A DNA stretch of 64,000 nucleotides from Chrysoperla carnea (lineage: Eukaryota; Arthropoda; Insecta; Neuroptera; Chrysopidae), in contig NC_058339.1 of assembly GCF_905475395.1 (NCBI RefSeq), forward strand, positions 12,098,001-12,162,000, in the 5' to 3' direction. This document shows positions 26,650-39,737 of this stretch, one piece after another; the first letter of the stretch is position 1; each line of letters begins with the position of its first letter. The notes under the pieces are model-generated. The model did no database searches. It was not told where the DNA came from and saw only the letters and a list, made by a program, of their open reading frames with translations. The position numbers and the translations under genes are program-made.

Positions 26650-26800
26650 TTGGGGTATGTTATAGGTATATTCATATTCTACCTGCCCTGGGTACATTTA
26701 TTTTTCGAAAATTATGTTAATTTTCAAATTTTAATTTTGCACACCCAGGTACAGTGTAATAAGAAAAATTTCTTTAGTTCCAGGGCGGGTAAAAATACCC
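26650..26800. repeat. Small inverted repeat (ACCTGCCCTGG / CCAGGGCGGGT)
   Basis: The arms at 26679-26692 and 26780-26791 pair with one mismatch. Weaker flanking complementarity ('ttggggtat' / 'ataccctc') continues the stem. GC-rich arms in an AT-rich setting suggest a small MITE. Confidence 0.45.
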
Positions 26801-27104
26801 TCTCATTAAAATAATGAAAAAGTTTGGAAAAGGCATGACATATAGTTTTATCATATAAATAATTACTATGGAAATGAATGGTCAAATAAACCTGGTTCAA
26901 TTCATTTCGAAAAGTGAAATGGTAAAATAATTAGGTATTTCAAAACAATAATTCAAAAGAACAAAGTCAACATAAATATTTCAATTTCAAATAAAATATT
27001 TTCAAAAATTTGTCCCAAAAAATGATAGCTCTCTAAGTATCCTTTTCATCTCATCTGATGTCCTTGACCATGACTTTGATATTGATTTAAGAAGTAGTGT
27101 TATA

Positions 27105-27215
27105 AGTCTAAAGTTTTTATTTGTGCTATTGTGTGTTTCTCAGTGGTATCGTAGCCCCTAAACGATCGAACCAACTCAATTGAGAACATTTTATAGCTAA
27201 GTTTCCAAAAAGCGT
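27105..27215 (+). repeat. Interspersed repeat B, decayed copy
   Basis: 'gtgctattgtgtgtttctca', 'ggtatcgtagcccctaaacg' and 'ttatagctaagtttc' follow the same order as repeat B at 37225. The copy is shorter and more diverged. Confidence 0.4.
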
Positions 27216-27844
27216 TTTACAAGGAATAAATCGCATTCGTCGGGGTGTAATTGTTTTACTACTTGTTTTCGCGTTTAATTTAAATAACTTCAATCGACAG
27301 TCGCATTTGTCTTATCTTTATAATATGTTAGACATGCTAATAGATAATCATAACCACGTCAAATCCTAGATCAAAAACATCAGACCCACGTTATATGAAT
27401 TTTCAATAGTCAATTATTATAATAATAAAATATTCAATAAAAACTAATTATAATTAATTAGTTATGATTTATTAGTTTAATAAATAAATCGTGTCTAACA
27501 TAATAATTTTATAACAATCTTTGTTTATCTAATAGATAATTTAACAATGATAAATAATTTTATAATTAATTGCGTGACAATAATAAAATATACTTTTAAT
27601 TTTGTATTTTGTACTGTATACAACTTAAATTATAATTATTTATTTAATTACACCTTAAATATATTTAGTCATCATCATGAATGAATTAATAATCACTTTT
27701 GTGTAATATAATTTGGCCGAAAAATATTTAAGGTAAATGTACACAATTTTAGGAGAGGATTAACGATTTTCATATCTGAAAATATATACATTTATTTGCG
27801 CTCCCACCATATATTTATACTGAATTTTTGATAAATGAGTTGGT

Positions 27845-28025
27845 GGTAAGCGGAGAACGGGACGGCCGAAGAAACGGTGGTTAGAGTCCACCATAGAAGA
27901 TCTCCGGCAGATAGGAGTACAGAACTGGAAGAAGGATGCTTTGAACAGGAAAAAGTGGAAGCAAATTGTCAAAAAGACAGAAGCCATGAGTCCTTGAGGC
28001 TTGAAGTACTAATATATATATAAAT
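27845..28025 (+). mobile_element. 3' end of an RTE-like LINE
   Basis: Frame 27845-27996 reads GKRRTGRPKKRWLESTIEDL, then RQIGVQNWKKDALNRKKWKQ, and ends at TGA. The GRPxKRW...W.D/E...D(L).....G..NW...A..R..W pattern is typical of the C-terminus of RTE-clade and related non-LTR retrotransposon proteins. A short (TA)n tract follows at 28011-28023, as often seen at LINE 3' tails. The rest of the element is missing (5' truncated). Confidence 0.75.
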
Positions 28026-28034
28026 AATAGAATA

Positions 28035-28100
28035 CTCAAAAAAAAACGCTTTTTTAACTAACTGAACTAAAAGACCGAAAATAATTTCTTTTAATTCAAA
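28035..28100 (+). repeat. Repeat C, left half only
   Basis: 'aacgcttttttaactaactg' followed by 'aactaaaagaccgaaaataa' and 'tttctttt' matches the left arm of the palindrome at 30962. Confidence 0.4.
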
Positions 28101-28669
28101 AAAATCATTTTATCGTAAAAAAGCGTGGGGTGCTTTTTAAGATATTTTATAATGACTTTACTTTTACCAATATATGTCTATGAAATATTTACAATAATTG
28201 AAATTTAGCTAAAACTTAAAGAAATTCGTTTCTACCATTTTAGACTAGGTTTAAAAATCAATTTTCTTAATAATCAAAATAGCATTTATCATTCGTTCAA
28301 AAACTAGATAAAATGTATCATAATAATTTTCACATTATGGGCTGTACCATTTTCTGCTTGCTCGATATGTTCGATACATAACAATTAGTGTTTGATATTT
28401 TACCAGATATCATCAATATGTTTGGTATTATATCCGAAATGATTATACCTATAATGATAGTTTTATAATGCATTTTATATTAAAACACCTATCACTAGTT
28501 CATTCAATTCAATTAAAATTTGATATGATAATCCTCTATAACCAGATATTTATAGAGACATATGAATAACATATTATATTTGGTAATGTTTTGATAAAAA
28601 TAAAAATAAAATTATTATTTCAAGAATTTTTGTTTATTTGCTTTTTCACATTTGTTATGTTTGTAATAT

Positions 28670-28730
28670 ATTGTGACATGTTTCGGACTCCATGAATCCA
28701 TTTTTCAACACCATATTGGGTTTATTAAAC
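28670..28730. other. Isolated motif resembling a Penelope-type element end
   Basis: 'gtgacatgtttcggactcca' then 'tgaatccatttttcaacacc' resembles sequences seen near the ends of Penelope-like elements. Nothing else of such an element is present, so this is only a weak resemblance. Confidence 0.15.
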
Positions 28731-29130
28731 TGTAAAAAATTACTCGATTGAAGTACCTAAATGCGAATACTTCACTGTTGACGTTTTTATAGTAAGTAAA
28801 AATTTCTTGAGACTACGATTTGAATACTACTTTTACACCTTTAAAACATTGAATCAAAGTATATATTAGCCACACCTCTCCCCTTATGTCACAAATTGTC
28901 ACATCCCGATAATTTAATAATTCTTCGCTCTGGCAGATTCACGTATATGTCAAATTAAAGAAAAAACATCAATATAGCCAAAAAAAGTAGCTACAATGTT
29001 AAATTGAAGTTGCGTTTTAAATAATGGGCCTTATTATAAAGCTACAAAAATATTCCTCCTAAAAAAAACAGCATCTGTTTGAAATATTTTTTCGAAAACC
29101 GAACGAATTCAGCACAAAAAAAATTAAAAA

Positions 29131-29630
29131 ACAAGTGAAAACAAACAATTAACTGAGTTAATTGTTGAAATACCATGTAAAGACAGTGTTGATTACACAA
29201 TCGTTTGATTTTTTGTCACACATACTTAACTGATATAATACATACCATACAATTTGCGCTCTCACGGGTAAACAATGATGTTTACGAAAAAATATTTCAA
29301 ACAAAAGTTGTTTATTTCATTATAAGGATCATTTTTTACATTTAAACTTTTGTTCTATCTCTCACGGTTTATAAGATGGGTCCTATGTTGCTCATTTACG
29401 AACTCGACCTCATTTTTTACGTCCTGAGCACGTTACAAAAATTCAGCTTGATATCTTCTTTCGTTTTTGACCTGTCGTGTTGACAGTCAGACGAACAGAC
29501 AATCGAAAATGTACTAATAAGGTGATTTTATGAACATCTATACCAAAATTTTGTTCATTGCATCAATATTTTTAAGCGTTACAAACTTGGGACTAAATTT
29601 CTTATACTTTGTTATGTTTCGTATAAATGG
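29131..29630 (-). repeat. Interspersed repeat A, minus copy
   Basis: Inverse of the 25880 copy. It shows 'aacaagtgaaaacaaacaat', 'ctctcacgggtaaacaatga', 'tttgttctatctctcacggt', a deleted GTCC run and the far end near 29620. It is more diverged than the 25880 copy. Confidence 0.65.
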
Positions 29631-30961
29631 TATTAGAATACGCTGTTCAAATGAATAATTTTGAAGCACGTGAACATGGAACATAAGAAGTGGAATTATA
29701 TTTTGCCATTTATTAGATAAAAATAAGTACCTAAGTATATTCAATATTTTATATATGAGAATGACAATAAAATTAACTAACAAATAAAATTTTGCTTAAT
29801 ATGTGATTATGAATGAATTATTATTTATTGTTTTTTTTTTATACATAGGTATTTTAAAGATAAGAAGCTTAAGTGATTAAATTTTATTATTTTAATTAGT
29901 AGTCACTATTAATAATGAATAATAAAAAGAGGAGATAGAATAATAGAAAATAAAAAGAAAATTATTTAACTATTTTAATATTAATCATCCCGAGTATGTG
30001 TATACTACTTTTGTCCGAAAGGATAGCACGGACCTCGTTATACTTTTATGTCATTTTATAGCTCTTAAAGTAGAATTATTCGTCTTGATGGACTAAAATA
30101 TATTACAGACAATTGATTCCTAGGCTACCTTCGGCAGAAATAGTCTGCAATCAGTCGATAAATTATAATATTTGTTTTTATAGAGATACATTTTCAATTA
30201 TTAGACAAAAAAAAATTTTCTACAGACAGAACGAAAAATTTGGAATACAAATTAATTGAATAAAGTTTTTGGTTGTAAAAATTCGAAAAAGTTATAAATG
30301 TAATTTAAAAGAAAGATTTCCCATTAACTTTAAATTATAAAATTGCATTTTCTAAATTTGACGTTAAATTGGAAATTGTAAATAAACAATATTTATTAAA
30401 ATTTTTGAAAATCATTTTGAGGTCATTTTTATCAGTTTATAATAAATCACTTATCATTTTTATCAAATATTTAACAAAAATAGAATTCTAATCATTATTA
30501 TAAGTAGTTAACTTTTAATTTTACATCATCCAAAATTATTGGAATATATTTGGCAAAAGCTACCCTGATTAAAAATGATGTCCTCATATAGGTGAAAATT
30601 GTGAAAGTTTTGAGAAGAGATTATAGTGAAATTTTTAGGTGCTGACTTGGTATTAAATAAGGCTTAAATTTTTGATAGTTTCTACAATTCATTGTGGCTA
30701 AGAGCCGCTAATTCCTAAATCTAACACTCACCATTCCGTATCTATGTAACGGAATCTTTGAACGTGATTTTCACCCACATCAAAACGTTGAATTGGATTG
30801 AAACTTAGCAAAATTATCAAGGACCGATGACAATAAAATAATTTAATAAGTTTGTCCGATGATCAGGATCTCTAGGATTAACGATTTCCTAAAAAACCTT
30901 TGATGGTGGAAGCGCAGATAATACTTCATAATATTAATAAATATTAGTTTTAAAAACTAAA

Positions 30962-31155
30962 AGACACGCATTTTTAACTAGCTGAACTAAAAAGTAGAAA
31001 ATAATTTCTATAAGTAAAAAAAAAAAAATAGAGTAATTAAGAAAGAAATCATTTTATCGTAAAAAGTATGTTTTATCGTTTTATTTTACGAACTTATAGA
31101 AACTATTTTCTTCTTGTTAGTTCAGCTAACTTTAATTAAAAGCGTATTTTTTTAA
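30962..31155. repeat. Repeat C, complete palindromic copy
   Basis: The left arm 'acgcatttttaactagctga' (about 30966-30985) plus 'actaaaaagtagaaaataat' is matched in inverse by 'attttcttcttgttagttca' plus 'gctaactttaattaaaagcg' (about 31105-31145). Half-copies elsewhere (24985, 28035) mark it as a family. MITE-like, no coding content. Confidence 0.6.
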
Positions 31156-33150
31156 ACTATTATTTTTTAAATTCCTAAACTCGATTTTTTAATCATAATT
31201 TCCATTTTAATTGGACTACCACCCACCATATTCGTTAGTAAAATTTATTATCCAGACTAAAATGTCATTCTCACATTTTTAATTTCCGTAATTTTTTAAG
31301 TATATTCAGTGTCCGCTTCATGTTTATGTTTTTATAATTAACTATGCTATTATCTTTATTTTCGATGCTCAAGTGGGTCACTTAAAATTATCAAATGGGT
31401 CACTTGATGGCCCAAGGATGAAGGGTCATAGGTTGCTGACACACCTACACACGTTGGCTATACTAATATAAAATATACAGGAGGTTCATATATAACGTAG
31501 TAAATGAAAAAACATTTCAAAGATATCACGCTTAAAAACGCTTTTCTAAGATATAAATCCTATATTGAAGTGTTTTTAAAGGTATGCTTTATTATGTATT
31601 AAGGCTAATTTTCTTAAGATTAACTTGGATAACTAATATTCATTAGTTAAAAGCATGAAAAATATTTTCCTATAAAGAAAATTACTCCAAGCGGCACTCG
31701 TTTTTCCATAAAATACATTTAAAGTGATGAAATGAATGGTATTTGTGTGTTATTTCTTCTATAAGTGATTTTCTCTAAATCTTTAGGCATCAATATTTCT
31801 AAAACTCTGATATATATCGAAAACTTTTACTTTTAATTTTTGTCTAATTTTCCCAAGTTCTAACAGAATCCACCCCAAAATTTGAAATGTATATCTCAAA
31901 TATTTTCAAAAACTCATTTTTTTTGGGTACGTCCATCTATAGTTTGGGTCTACCATCTACTAATGGACCTCGTATAGCCTATTTGCGGAATCTCAAGGCC
32001 TTACAGTACATCACGATCAACGTCTCAGCTTCCGCTTTAGTGATTCTTGTTGATGGTGTATCACACATTTTAGTAAGTACCTGTCTGTAAGATATTTGCC
32101 GCCATGTGTGTAAATCATTAAAAGTAAAGTGATTTTTGGATCAATCTATATACAATGTTTTCAAACTTATATTATTTTCACAAGGAAGCGACACTTTACG
32201 TTTCAATAACAATGGAATGCAAAAAAAATTTAAGATCAATTTTTGTTCCCTTGATTTGTACGAAAAAATCGGTAATTTTTTAATCGATTCAAATCAAATC
32301 AAGGTCAATAAGTGTACCTACATATCTAATTACTTTTCATAACCCAAAAATAAAAAAATTTTCAATTTGAAAAGAAAAGAACAATAAAAAAAATTTGTTT
32401 CATGCTTCGTAATAAATAATATTGTAATTCTTACATTTATACGTAAAATATTTTAAAATAAATTGTTTAAAAAATTTTTCTATTATTATTACAATAATTA
32501 CTTACTTTTTTTTCGAATAAAGAGCAACCTTCAATATTAATTAACTGAACTATATATGATAAATTGATAAGGCTGTTGTGTCTATCTATTTTTTTATTTT
32601 TAAACAAAAATTAAAATTTTATTGTCACATAAAATAAATGAAACTAGAATATTAATCAGATGGATTATTATATTATGGATATGATACAAACACTCTCTTT
32701 TATAAAATATAAGTGGAGTTATAGTCGTTGTTCGTTACATTATACAAATACTAAATAAGTACTTTATTATATTTTATCAAATCAAATTACTTTATAATTC
32801 CTGCCTCTCTCTGATGGACTGTTAACTGTTATAAAACTCCAACTAAATCGTTTCATATATTTATTATTGTTTCCATTTAAAATCGCGCATACAATTTATA
32901 ATATGAGGCGATTGCGCGAACAATATTCAGTTTTTTTTAATTTTTATTTTGTGGATTTATTGTAAATGGATTGTGAATATTTTTAATTGAAAAAATATTA
33001 TAAAACAAATATTTATTTACTATATAAAGTTTTTATTTTTTTATTTGCTCATTTATTAAATGATGAAGAGATATTTAAATTCAAGTCCCTGTTTAGTTAA
33101 TATACGTATTATAGTTTTTTTGTCGTGAATTGTTGCGTATTAAACGCATG

Positions 33151-33629
33151 AATATGGTATTCTACTATATTTGAAAAAGTACTTCAAAATGTTGATTTTG
33201 TTAATAAAAAGCCACAAACAATTTATTTCGGAAAAATACACACGCTTACTTGCCAAAAACTTAAATTAAGTTTTAAACCTTTTTTAAACTGTCAAAAACG
33301 CGGGCATCCAATTTGGTGACGTAATATCGGTATCTTTATACGAAATAAAACAGATAAGTTTGACAGATATATTCATAGACATCTGATTATAATAAAAATA
33401 CATACTTATTATCTATGGATATATTATACCCAGCTGTCTACACTGAACTAACTTATGGTCTATGGCCCATACCGATATGACATCACAGCACGGGTTGCCC
33501 GATTTAGATTAGCCCGAAAAAGTGCTTTTATGACTCGAAATAAAAAAGAATATTTAAGTATATTTTTACATAAATTTTAACTTTTTTCAAATTTTATAAT
33601 TTATTTTTGACTAACGATTATACCCAATT
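33151..33629 (+). mobile_element. MITE family M1, diverged copy
   Basis: AATATGGTATTCTACTATAT start and ACTAACGATTATACCCAATT end. It has the same interior as the copies at 11774 and 16934, with a short internal gap after 'gacatcacagcacggg'. Confidence 0.75.
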
Positions 33630-33739
33630 ATGTGTACAGACTTAATAACAAACATTTTTAAAACCTTTGACATCAATATTTAATATGAAGACACGTATAG
33701 ACGTCTATAGATCTTACAAGTATAGATCTCCAATGGAGT

Positions 33740-33830
33740 CGACTCCATTAGAGATCGAATCCGCAACCTCTGGTGTTACAAACCAGCGCTAAACGTTAGA
33801 GCTGTTACCCAGAATCCCAGAGAAATAAGG
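33740..33830 (-). mobile_element. tRNA-derived SINE head, minus strand
   Basis: On the minus strand it reads 'gctctaacgtttagcgctgg' then 'tttgtaacaccagaggttgc' and 'ggattcgatctc'. This is an A-box-like region followed at tRNA spacing by a B-box-like GGATTCGATCTC. The body downstream is not clearly delimited. It differs from the SINE at 14560. Confidence 0.4.
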
Positions 33831-36696
33831 CAACAAAACACTCGAAGTTTTTTCGCCGAGATTATTTATATTTGGATGCAAGAAATAACCTATGAAAAAT
33901 ACATTGAAAAATCATGTGTAAAAAAAAATTTTTCAAAGTCAAAGGTCGCGAAAATAGGTTTTTTTTACTGAATGTATATTCGATTCTTCGTATCCAAATA
34001 CTATTCTTTCATATGCAGGTATACGGAGGTTTTGTGGCGCTCACGCCAGATTTTTATTAGTATTTCAGATAATAATAAACTTTTAATAAGATAATATTTA
34101 ATCAAACAGAATGTGTTGCGAATAATATATGAGTCGAGTAGATAATTAAAAAATATTTTTAATTTTTTATATATTTTATTTGTTAATTGGTGGGAGTCGA
34201 TAGGCTGCTGTCTAATCTTTTATTTCGAAACTGAAACGCATGGTCTGAGATCATCGTATAAAATTTTATTTTCGTATGATATTGATTTAAGTATTCATCC
34301 GTCAAGGTCGATAGAATTTAATGTCTTTAACTGTCAGTTGTCTTTTAATTACCAATGATGACATTTTATGATCAATTATTATTAGCTTTGCTAATGAAGG
34401 AAAGATCAAGATTAGATTTTTTTTACACTTGGAGTTTTATAATCCAGCGCAGTTACGGACTGACCTAAACGTTTTCGAGACGAACTTTATTATTCATTCA
34501 TTCATTCGATTTTGGAGACCTTAAATCTGATGTTGCATATCTCCGAAATTAACCCTTTCTCCGCCATCTGAGAAAATAACTTTTTTGCATATATTGCGTT
34601 CTATTTATTAAAACTTGATGATTTTGGTGTCGTTGGGCATATTTACGTTTCCTCTCCAAACAAATTTTATTGGAAATTGTGTGCGTTATTTACAAAGTTA
34701 TTTTGAAATATTTTCAATTTTTTAGTGTATTTACAAAAATTAAATAGTTTGAAACTTATATTGATATTTTAAGTTTTAGTTGATGCCCGTAAAGAGTAGA
34801 ATATGTCATTATTTGAAAGTAAATGTACACTTTAAAATAACTAATTTAAGTTTTCACATTTTTCTCGAGAATTATAATTATTACGACGTTATTGTTGAAA
34901 TATTTTCAAGAGTTTCTCTCTGTCAAGGGTTTTGTTTGCTGTTAATGATTAGGATGACAATGTACAATGTTAAGTAACAACCCAACATTGCAACCAGAAT
35001 TATAGTCAAGAGAAGGTAGTATATATTCGTCTTCTTCAACTTATTTGAAGTATACCTTTAATATTCATATAAGGTAGAAGTACATTCTTACGGGATAGTA
35101 CATAAATGCAAGAGTTTTTTTTATTTCAATAAAAAAATAAGAAACACTAAATAAATTTTTAATTTTAAACAATAAAACAGCCTCTAAATAAAATCGTTTT
35201 TGCGATTCCTGTAATTATGTTCTTACATCTGGTAATAGTGAACCTTATTACGAGAGTATACCGTAATTAGTATTAAAATATTTTATACCAATAGAAGCAG
35301 TGAATACCATAGACTTTGTTGAGGTAATTACGTGATATATTTTTTTTTAATTTGTATAATTAATTCTAAAATACTTGTTTTTTTATCAGGAATATTGAAT
35401 ATGGTTCTAATTCATGGAATAACGAGTAGGGTTTTTGCTTATGTACGTAATTCCGGGAGTATCACAGTGTAAAGAGATTAAATGTAAATTTGACTTTTAT
35501 TTTGTTATTTAAATTAGTTTTCAATGATTACTTATGTTAAGATAATTTTATTAGGATCAAAGCCAAATTTCATCACGGAATTTAAGTATAAATTATAGAC
35601 TTAGGCGTGGGAAAATGGTTAAAACTAACTGTCAATAATTTTAGGCGTTATGCTTAATCATCCTGTAATATGGTACATTTACCTTATGTATTCATATTTA
35701 TGATATACACGAAGACCTCAAAATTAAAGGATGAAATCGTCAGTTCGTATTAAGACTGGTTACTAAATGAATAGTTATGAAATAAATTTTAAATTTATCA
35801 TTAAAACAGGCGTTAGATCGAACATGTAAAGAAGTTTAAAAGAAGAGATATATAAAACATAACTAGATTTTTACGATGGGTCTATTCACCTATGTTATTC
35901 TGGTGTATGAGCAATATTATTGTAGAATTTCATTCAAAACTATTAAGAAAGTTATGCGTGAAAGCGTAATAAACAAACAAACAAACTCACTTCCGCATTT
36001 ATAATATAATATATAGGATTGGCTTATATTTTTCAAGAAATAATATTATTTTTTTAAATATAGGCAATATTGCTACATAAATGGTAAACTTATTGCGTGA
36101 AAACTTGCATTTAAGATATAGAAATTATTAGAACACTCCTTGATCACTGAAATTTTCTGGAAATTGCAAGAGACGCGATAGGTTAAGGTATTACCAGCAT
36201 GAAATCACTTTTGTCGACAGATTTGGCTTTTTTGTAGCCATTAAAATGATGAACAAATTTAAAATAAGATAGTGAACATAGAATAGGTATGTGAAGCGAT
36301 GTGGTGGATGCTTTGTGTAAGGTACATACATTGTTTACTTTAAATACAAACAAACACAAGCTAACTAAGTATAATAACTGTTTTATAATGATTATATTGT
36401 TATATCATATCACATTGTAGCAGCACAAGTCTACTGTAGGTGTAGGGTACTAGGGTATGTAATATGTATTATACATAATAGTCTGAGAGCTAAAAATTAA
36501 AAAGCCTCAGTAAGCCAGCTGATATTGATATCGATAATTAATCTTCTACGACATAAGTGAACCGACCGTCAGCTGCTTAGGAGGGTGTGCAAAGTAAGGT
36601 AGCGATCGTAAGTGATCGAAAAACTTAACTAAAAGTACGCCAACAACTTTTTTTCATAAATCAAAGTAATAAATAAAAGTAAAATAAAGTAATAGT

Positions 36697-36873
36697 AGTT
36701 ATTGAAATAAATACCATAATACTCGAAATAAAATTGTATATTAAGAAATTTTATTTAAAAAATATAATTAAAAAACATACAACCGTCAATCATCGTCAGT
36801 AGCTAGCTAACTTTTTAAATAAAGTTTCTTACTATACAATTTTATTTCGACTTTCGAGTATCGTGTTATTTAT
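36697..36873. repeat. Palindromic element, arms of about 55 bp
   Basis: 'agttattgaaataaatacca' plus 'taatactcgaaataaaattg' on the left is inverted on the right as 'caattttatttcgactttcg' plus 'agtatcgtgttatttatttc' and 'aataact'. Inner 'aagaaattttattta' / 'taaataaagtttctt' extends the pairing. Likely a MITE. Confidence 0.65.
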
Positions 36874-37224
36874 TTCAATAACTATGTCTCAGCACGAAGT
36901 CAACAAAAATTCATCCTTAAAGTAATAATAGTCTAGCAACCTGTTATGCATATAAAGCTTAAATGGTTGCCTACATTTATATATTAAACAATATCCATTT
37001 TATTATTATAATTAGTACCATTTATACTCTAGTAAACTTTGATCTATAGCACCGATTTCGATGAAAATTTAAAATTAATCTTTGATTGTACTTTGATTAA
37101 AAGCTATAAGGTGTGAGCTTAGTTATGGAAAAAGAAAATTTATTTATGTGAATTGGAAAAAAAATCTTCGAAGTTATATGAATGCAATTATAACTTTTCA
37201 AAAGTTGATGCTATTTTATAGGAT

Positions 37225-37440
37225 TTATTTTTAGCCCCCGGCGCAAAAAAAGGGATGATTTTAGTTTGACCTTTATGTGTTTCTGTCGGTCTGCCTGTCT
37301 GCTTGCGTGTCTGCTTGTGGCATCGTATTCTTAAACAAATGAACTGACTTTGAATTATTTTTTAATGAAAGGTAATTTAATGGAGAATGTTCTTAGCTAT
37401 GCTTAAAGAAAATTGGTTCAGTTTGGAGAGAGTACAAGCA
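37225..37440 (+). repeat. Interspersed repeat B, plus copy
   Basis: Order of motifs: 'gcccccggcgcaaaaaaagg', 'agtttgacctttatgtgt', ctgtctgc-rich run, 'tggcatcgtattcttaaac', 'gaaaggtaatttaatggaga', 'gaaaattggttcagtttgg'. It matches the minus copy at 362-575. Confidence 0.55.
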
Positions 37441-37922
37441 AAAAACCTCATTTTTGTCAGGGGATTATTAAAGTTTGAAAATTTCACTTGTTTAAGGAAG
37501 TAAACGCAATATTTTCGTAGAAAGGTTGTAGAATATAAAAATTTACTTAATTGGAGAGTTATTGGTCCAATAACTAAGGATCATATTCACCAATGTGTTT
37601 TGGAATTTTTGATTTAATGCCAAAAAGTTATTTAAAAAAAAACTATGCTAATCTAGAAATTAAAAAAATGTTTGAAACATTTGAAAGCAATTATTATAAA
37701 ATGAATTCAAACGAAATAAATAATATATTACATATTTCTAATTTTATTTTACGATTTTATTTAACTATTTAATCATAAAATTTAATTAATCGTACGATTG
37801 TTGCATTAAATAGAAATTTACAATAAACAATTTAAATTAAAAAAAATACTTTTTAAAGGATTCAATCTTCTTTTGTACTAAAAAGTAGGAAATAATGTTG
37901 TAGGAGATATTCATACAGGACT

Positions 37923-37972
37923 ATTCGTAAAAGCTTGATGTTTTATACTGAGCGCCTCAAGCTTTTACGAAT
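37923..37972. repeat. Perfect 16-bp inverted repeat downstream of sugar transporter 1
   Basis: ATTCGTAAAAGCTTGA (37923-37938) and TCAAGCTTTTACGAAT (37957-37972) are exact inverse complements with an 18-nt loop. Imperfect pairing continues outward. It lies just beyond the transporter stop codon on the transcribed minus strand, so it could fall in the 3' UTR or just past the cleavage site. Confidence 0.65.
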
Positions 37973-38008
37973 ATTCATGTAACCAACAAATATACATACC
38001 ACATTTAT

Positions 38009-39737
38009 TTATATACAAATTTTTCCTCTTTTCTTCAAATTACATTGTATTTCTTCTAAAGTTCTCTCTTTAGTCTCAGGTACAATTAAATACACAAACA
38101 AACCACCGCATAAACAACCAATCGCAAAAAAATAAAAAGTTACATGTACACCAAAACTATCACAAATCAATTGAAATGATTTAGTTAGCATAAAATTTAC
38201 AATAAAATCATAGGTGCATACAATACACGATGCATAACCTTTAACATTTGTTGCGAACATTTCACTTAAAACTACTGGTGGCAATGGGCCTAAACCGATG
38301 CCAGATGTTAATTTATAAAGTACCAAAGCAATGATTGGCATTAAGCGAAAATAATGTTCATATTCGTATTGCATGTATTGCATAGAAAAGAATGCTCCAA
38401 TCATTGACAGTGGTAATGCACAAGTCAAAGATGACAGTATTAACAGGGGGCGTCTACCCCATGAATCTACTAAAAAGCTACACGAAGCACGAAAAACTAA
38501 TCCTGCTGTACATAAAATAATACCACTAACATTTGCATCTAACGATGCACCAGTTTGTTCGAACACAACTTGAGCATACGATACAATTGGATTGATTCCC
38601 GATAATTCTTGAATTGTAATCACACCAATTGCAATTAATAGTGCTAAACGATTATGTTGATATTTGAAAATTGTAAAGAAATTTGTTTTCGTTTTTCGTT
38701 CTTCATCAATAAATGTTTTTATTGTTTCAAGTTGTTTTTCAACATTTTCATTTTGTGTTAATATTCGTAAAGATTTTGCTGCATTCTCTGGTTGATTTCG
38801 CATTAAATAATAGTACGGTGTTTCTGGTATCCATCGAAATACGATAAATAAAAATACTGGCAGAGATAATACAATAATTGCGTTGGCTTTTATTGAAAAA
38901 TATGGTACAATTATACTTTCAATTAAGATGCCAACATTATATTGTATACTTATTAATGTTCCACATTTTCCACGGATATTTGGTGATGTGATTTCACCAA
39001 TATACATGGGTAATACGGTAAATGCTGCAGCTGCACCAAAACCGCTAATTAATTGTGCTACGCATAACATGTAGACGTTTTGGGCAAAATATATTAATAT
39101 CCATGTGATTATGTATGGTACGGTTAAAAATATCAAAGCTTTTTGACGGCCAAAATGATCGGCTGATATTGATCCAAAAATCGGACCAAATATACCACCA
39201 AAAGCATTCATACTGGCCATCCATGAACCTTCGTTGCTAGTTATTTGTATTGGGGGATTATCAGAAAATAATTTGTGTAATGTTGGTCCAATCCATCCCA
39301 AATGCATTCCACCTGATACCATTGCCATGGTTGCTACAAAAAAAAAGATAGTCAGTTATGGTAAAAGATAGTCACTGCCGAGTTTTTTCCAACATTTTCA
39401 ACAAATTTTTCGCCATTCTTTTTTCATTACACAACTCGCAAAGCGAAGGAAATTTAATTGGAAAAGTAAAGTGGTTGAGAGGCAACTTGTAATTAAATTA
39501 TTTTCTGAAAACCTGAAAATTAAATTATTTCATTTCATACTTACATAAAACCGCAAGGCCATATTGAATTTTATGTGCCCTTCGGACATTTCTTGAATTT
39601 TTTGTATTTTCTAAGTTTGATGATAAATTATCCAAAGATTTCTTATTTTCATTGTGTTCATCCACGTTAGCCAACTCAGTGTATGAACAACGCAATTCTG
39701 TAGGTTTGGACAGAATATGTTGAGTGTTATTATTCAT
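38009..39737 (-). CDS. MFS sugar transporter 1 (facilitated trehalose/glucose transporter-like)
   Basis: Plasma-membrane sugar porter of the major facilitator superfamily, similar to insect Tret1-type proteins. Two exons, 39545-39737 and 38009-39333, are joined by a phase-1 intron and encode 505 residues. A polar cytosolic N-terminus of about 55 residues precedes twelve predicted membrane segments. Family signatures: DHFGRQ after TM2, PETPYYYLMRNQ before the central loop, QELSGINPI in TM7, DSWGRRPLL after TM8, and PETKERTLEEIQ at the C-terminus. The substrate cannot be fixed from sequence. The ATG follows directly on an acceptor (39738-39740). A matching donor at 40561-40565 suggests a 5'-UTR intron. 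A paralogue lies about 4 kb upstream in the same direction. The TTTATT at 38003-38008 gives a poly(A) signal almost touching the stop. Confidence 0.93.

Larger units (their letters stand above)
24118..38008. other. Gene-poor region between globin and sugar transporter 1
   Basis: Nearly 14 kb with no host exon that I can support. It contains repeat A (25880 +, 29131 -), repeat C pieces (24985, 28035, 30962), repeat B (27105, 37225), an RTE-type LINE 3' end (27845), a MITE M1 copy (33151), a minus-strand SINE head (33740) and several palindromes. The remaining sequence is very AT-rich. The scattered open frames of 60-80 codons look like chance. Confidence 0.5.

Noticed and set aside
31887-32342. 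Two plus frames of 67-68 codons.
   Set aside because: No family, no splice context and AT-driven composition; treated as chance.
38373-39074. Plus-strand frames of 63-66 codons within sugar transporter 1.
   Set aside because: Antisense shadows of the transporter exon.
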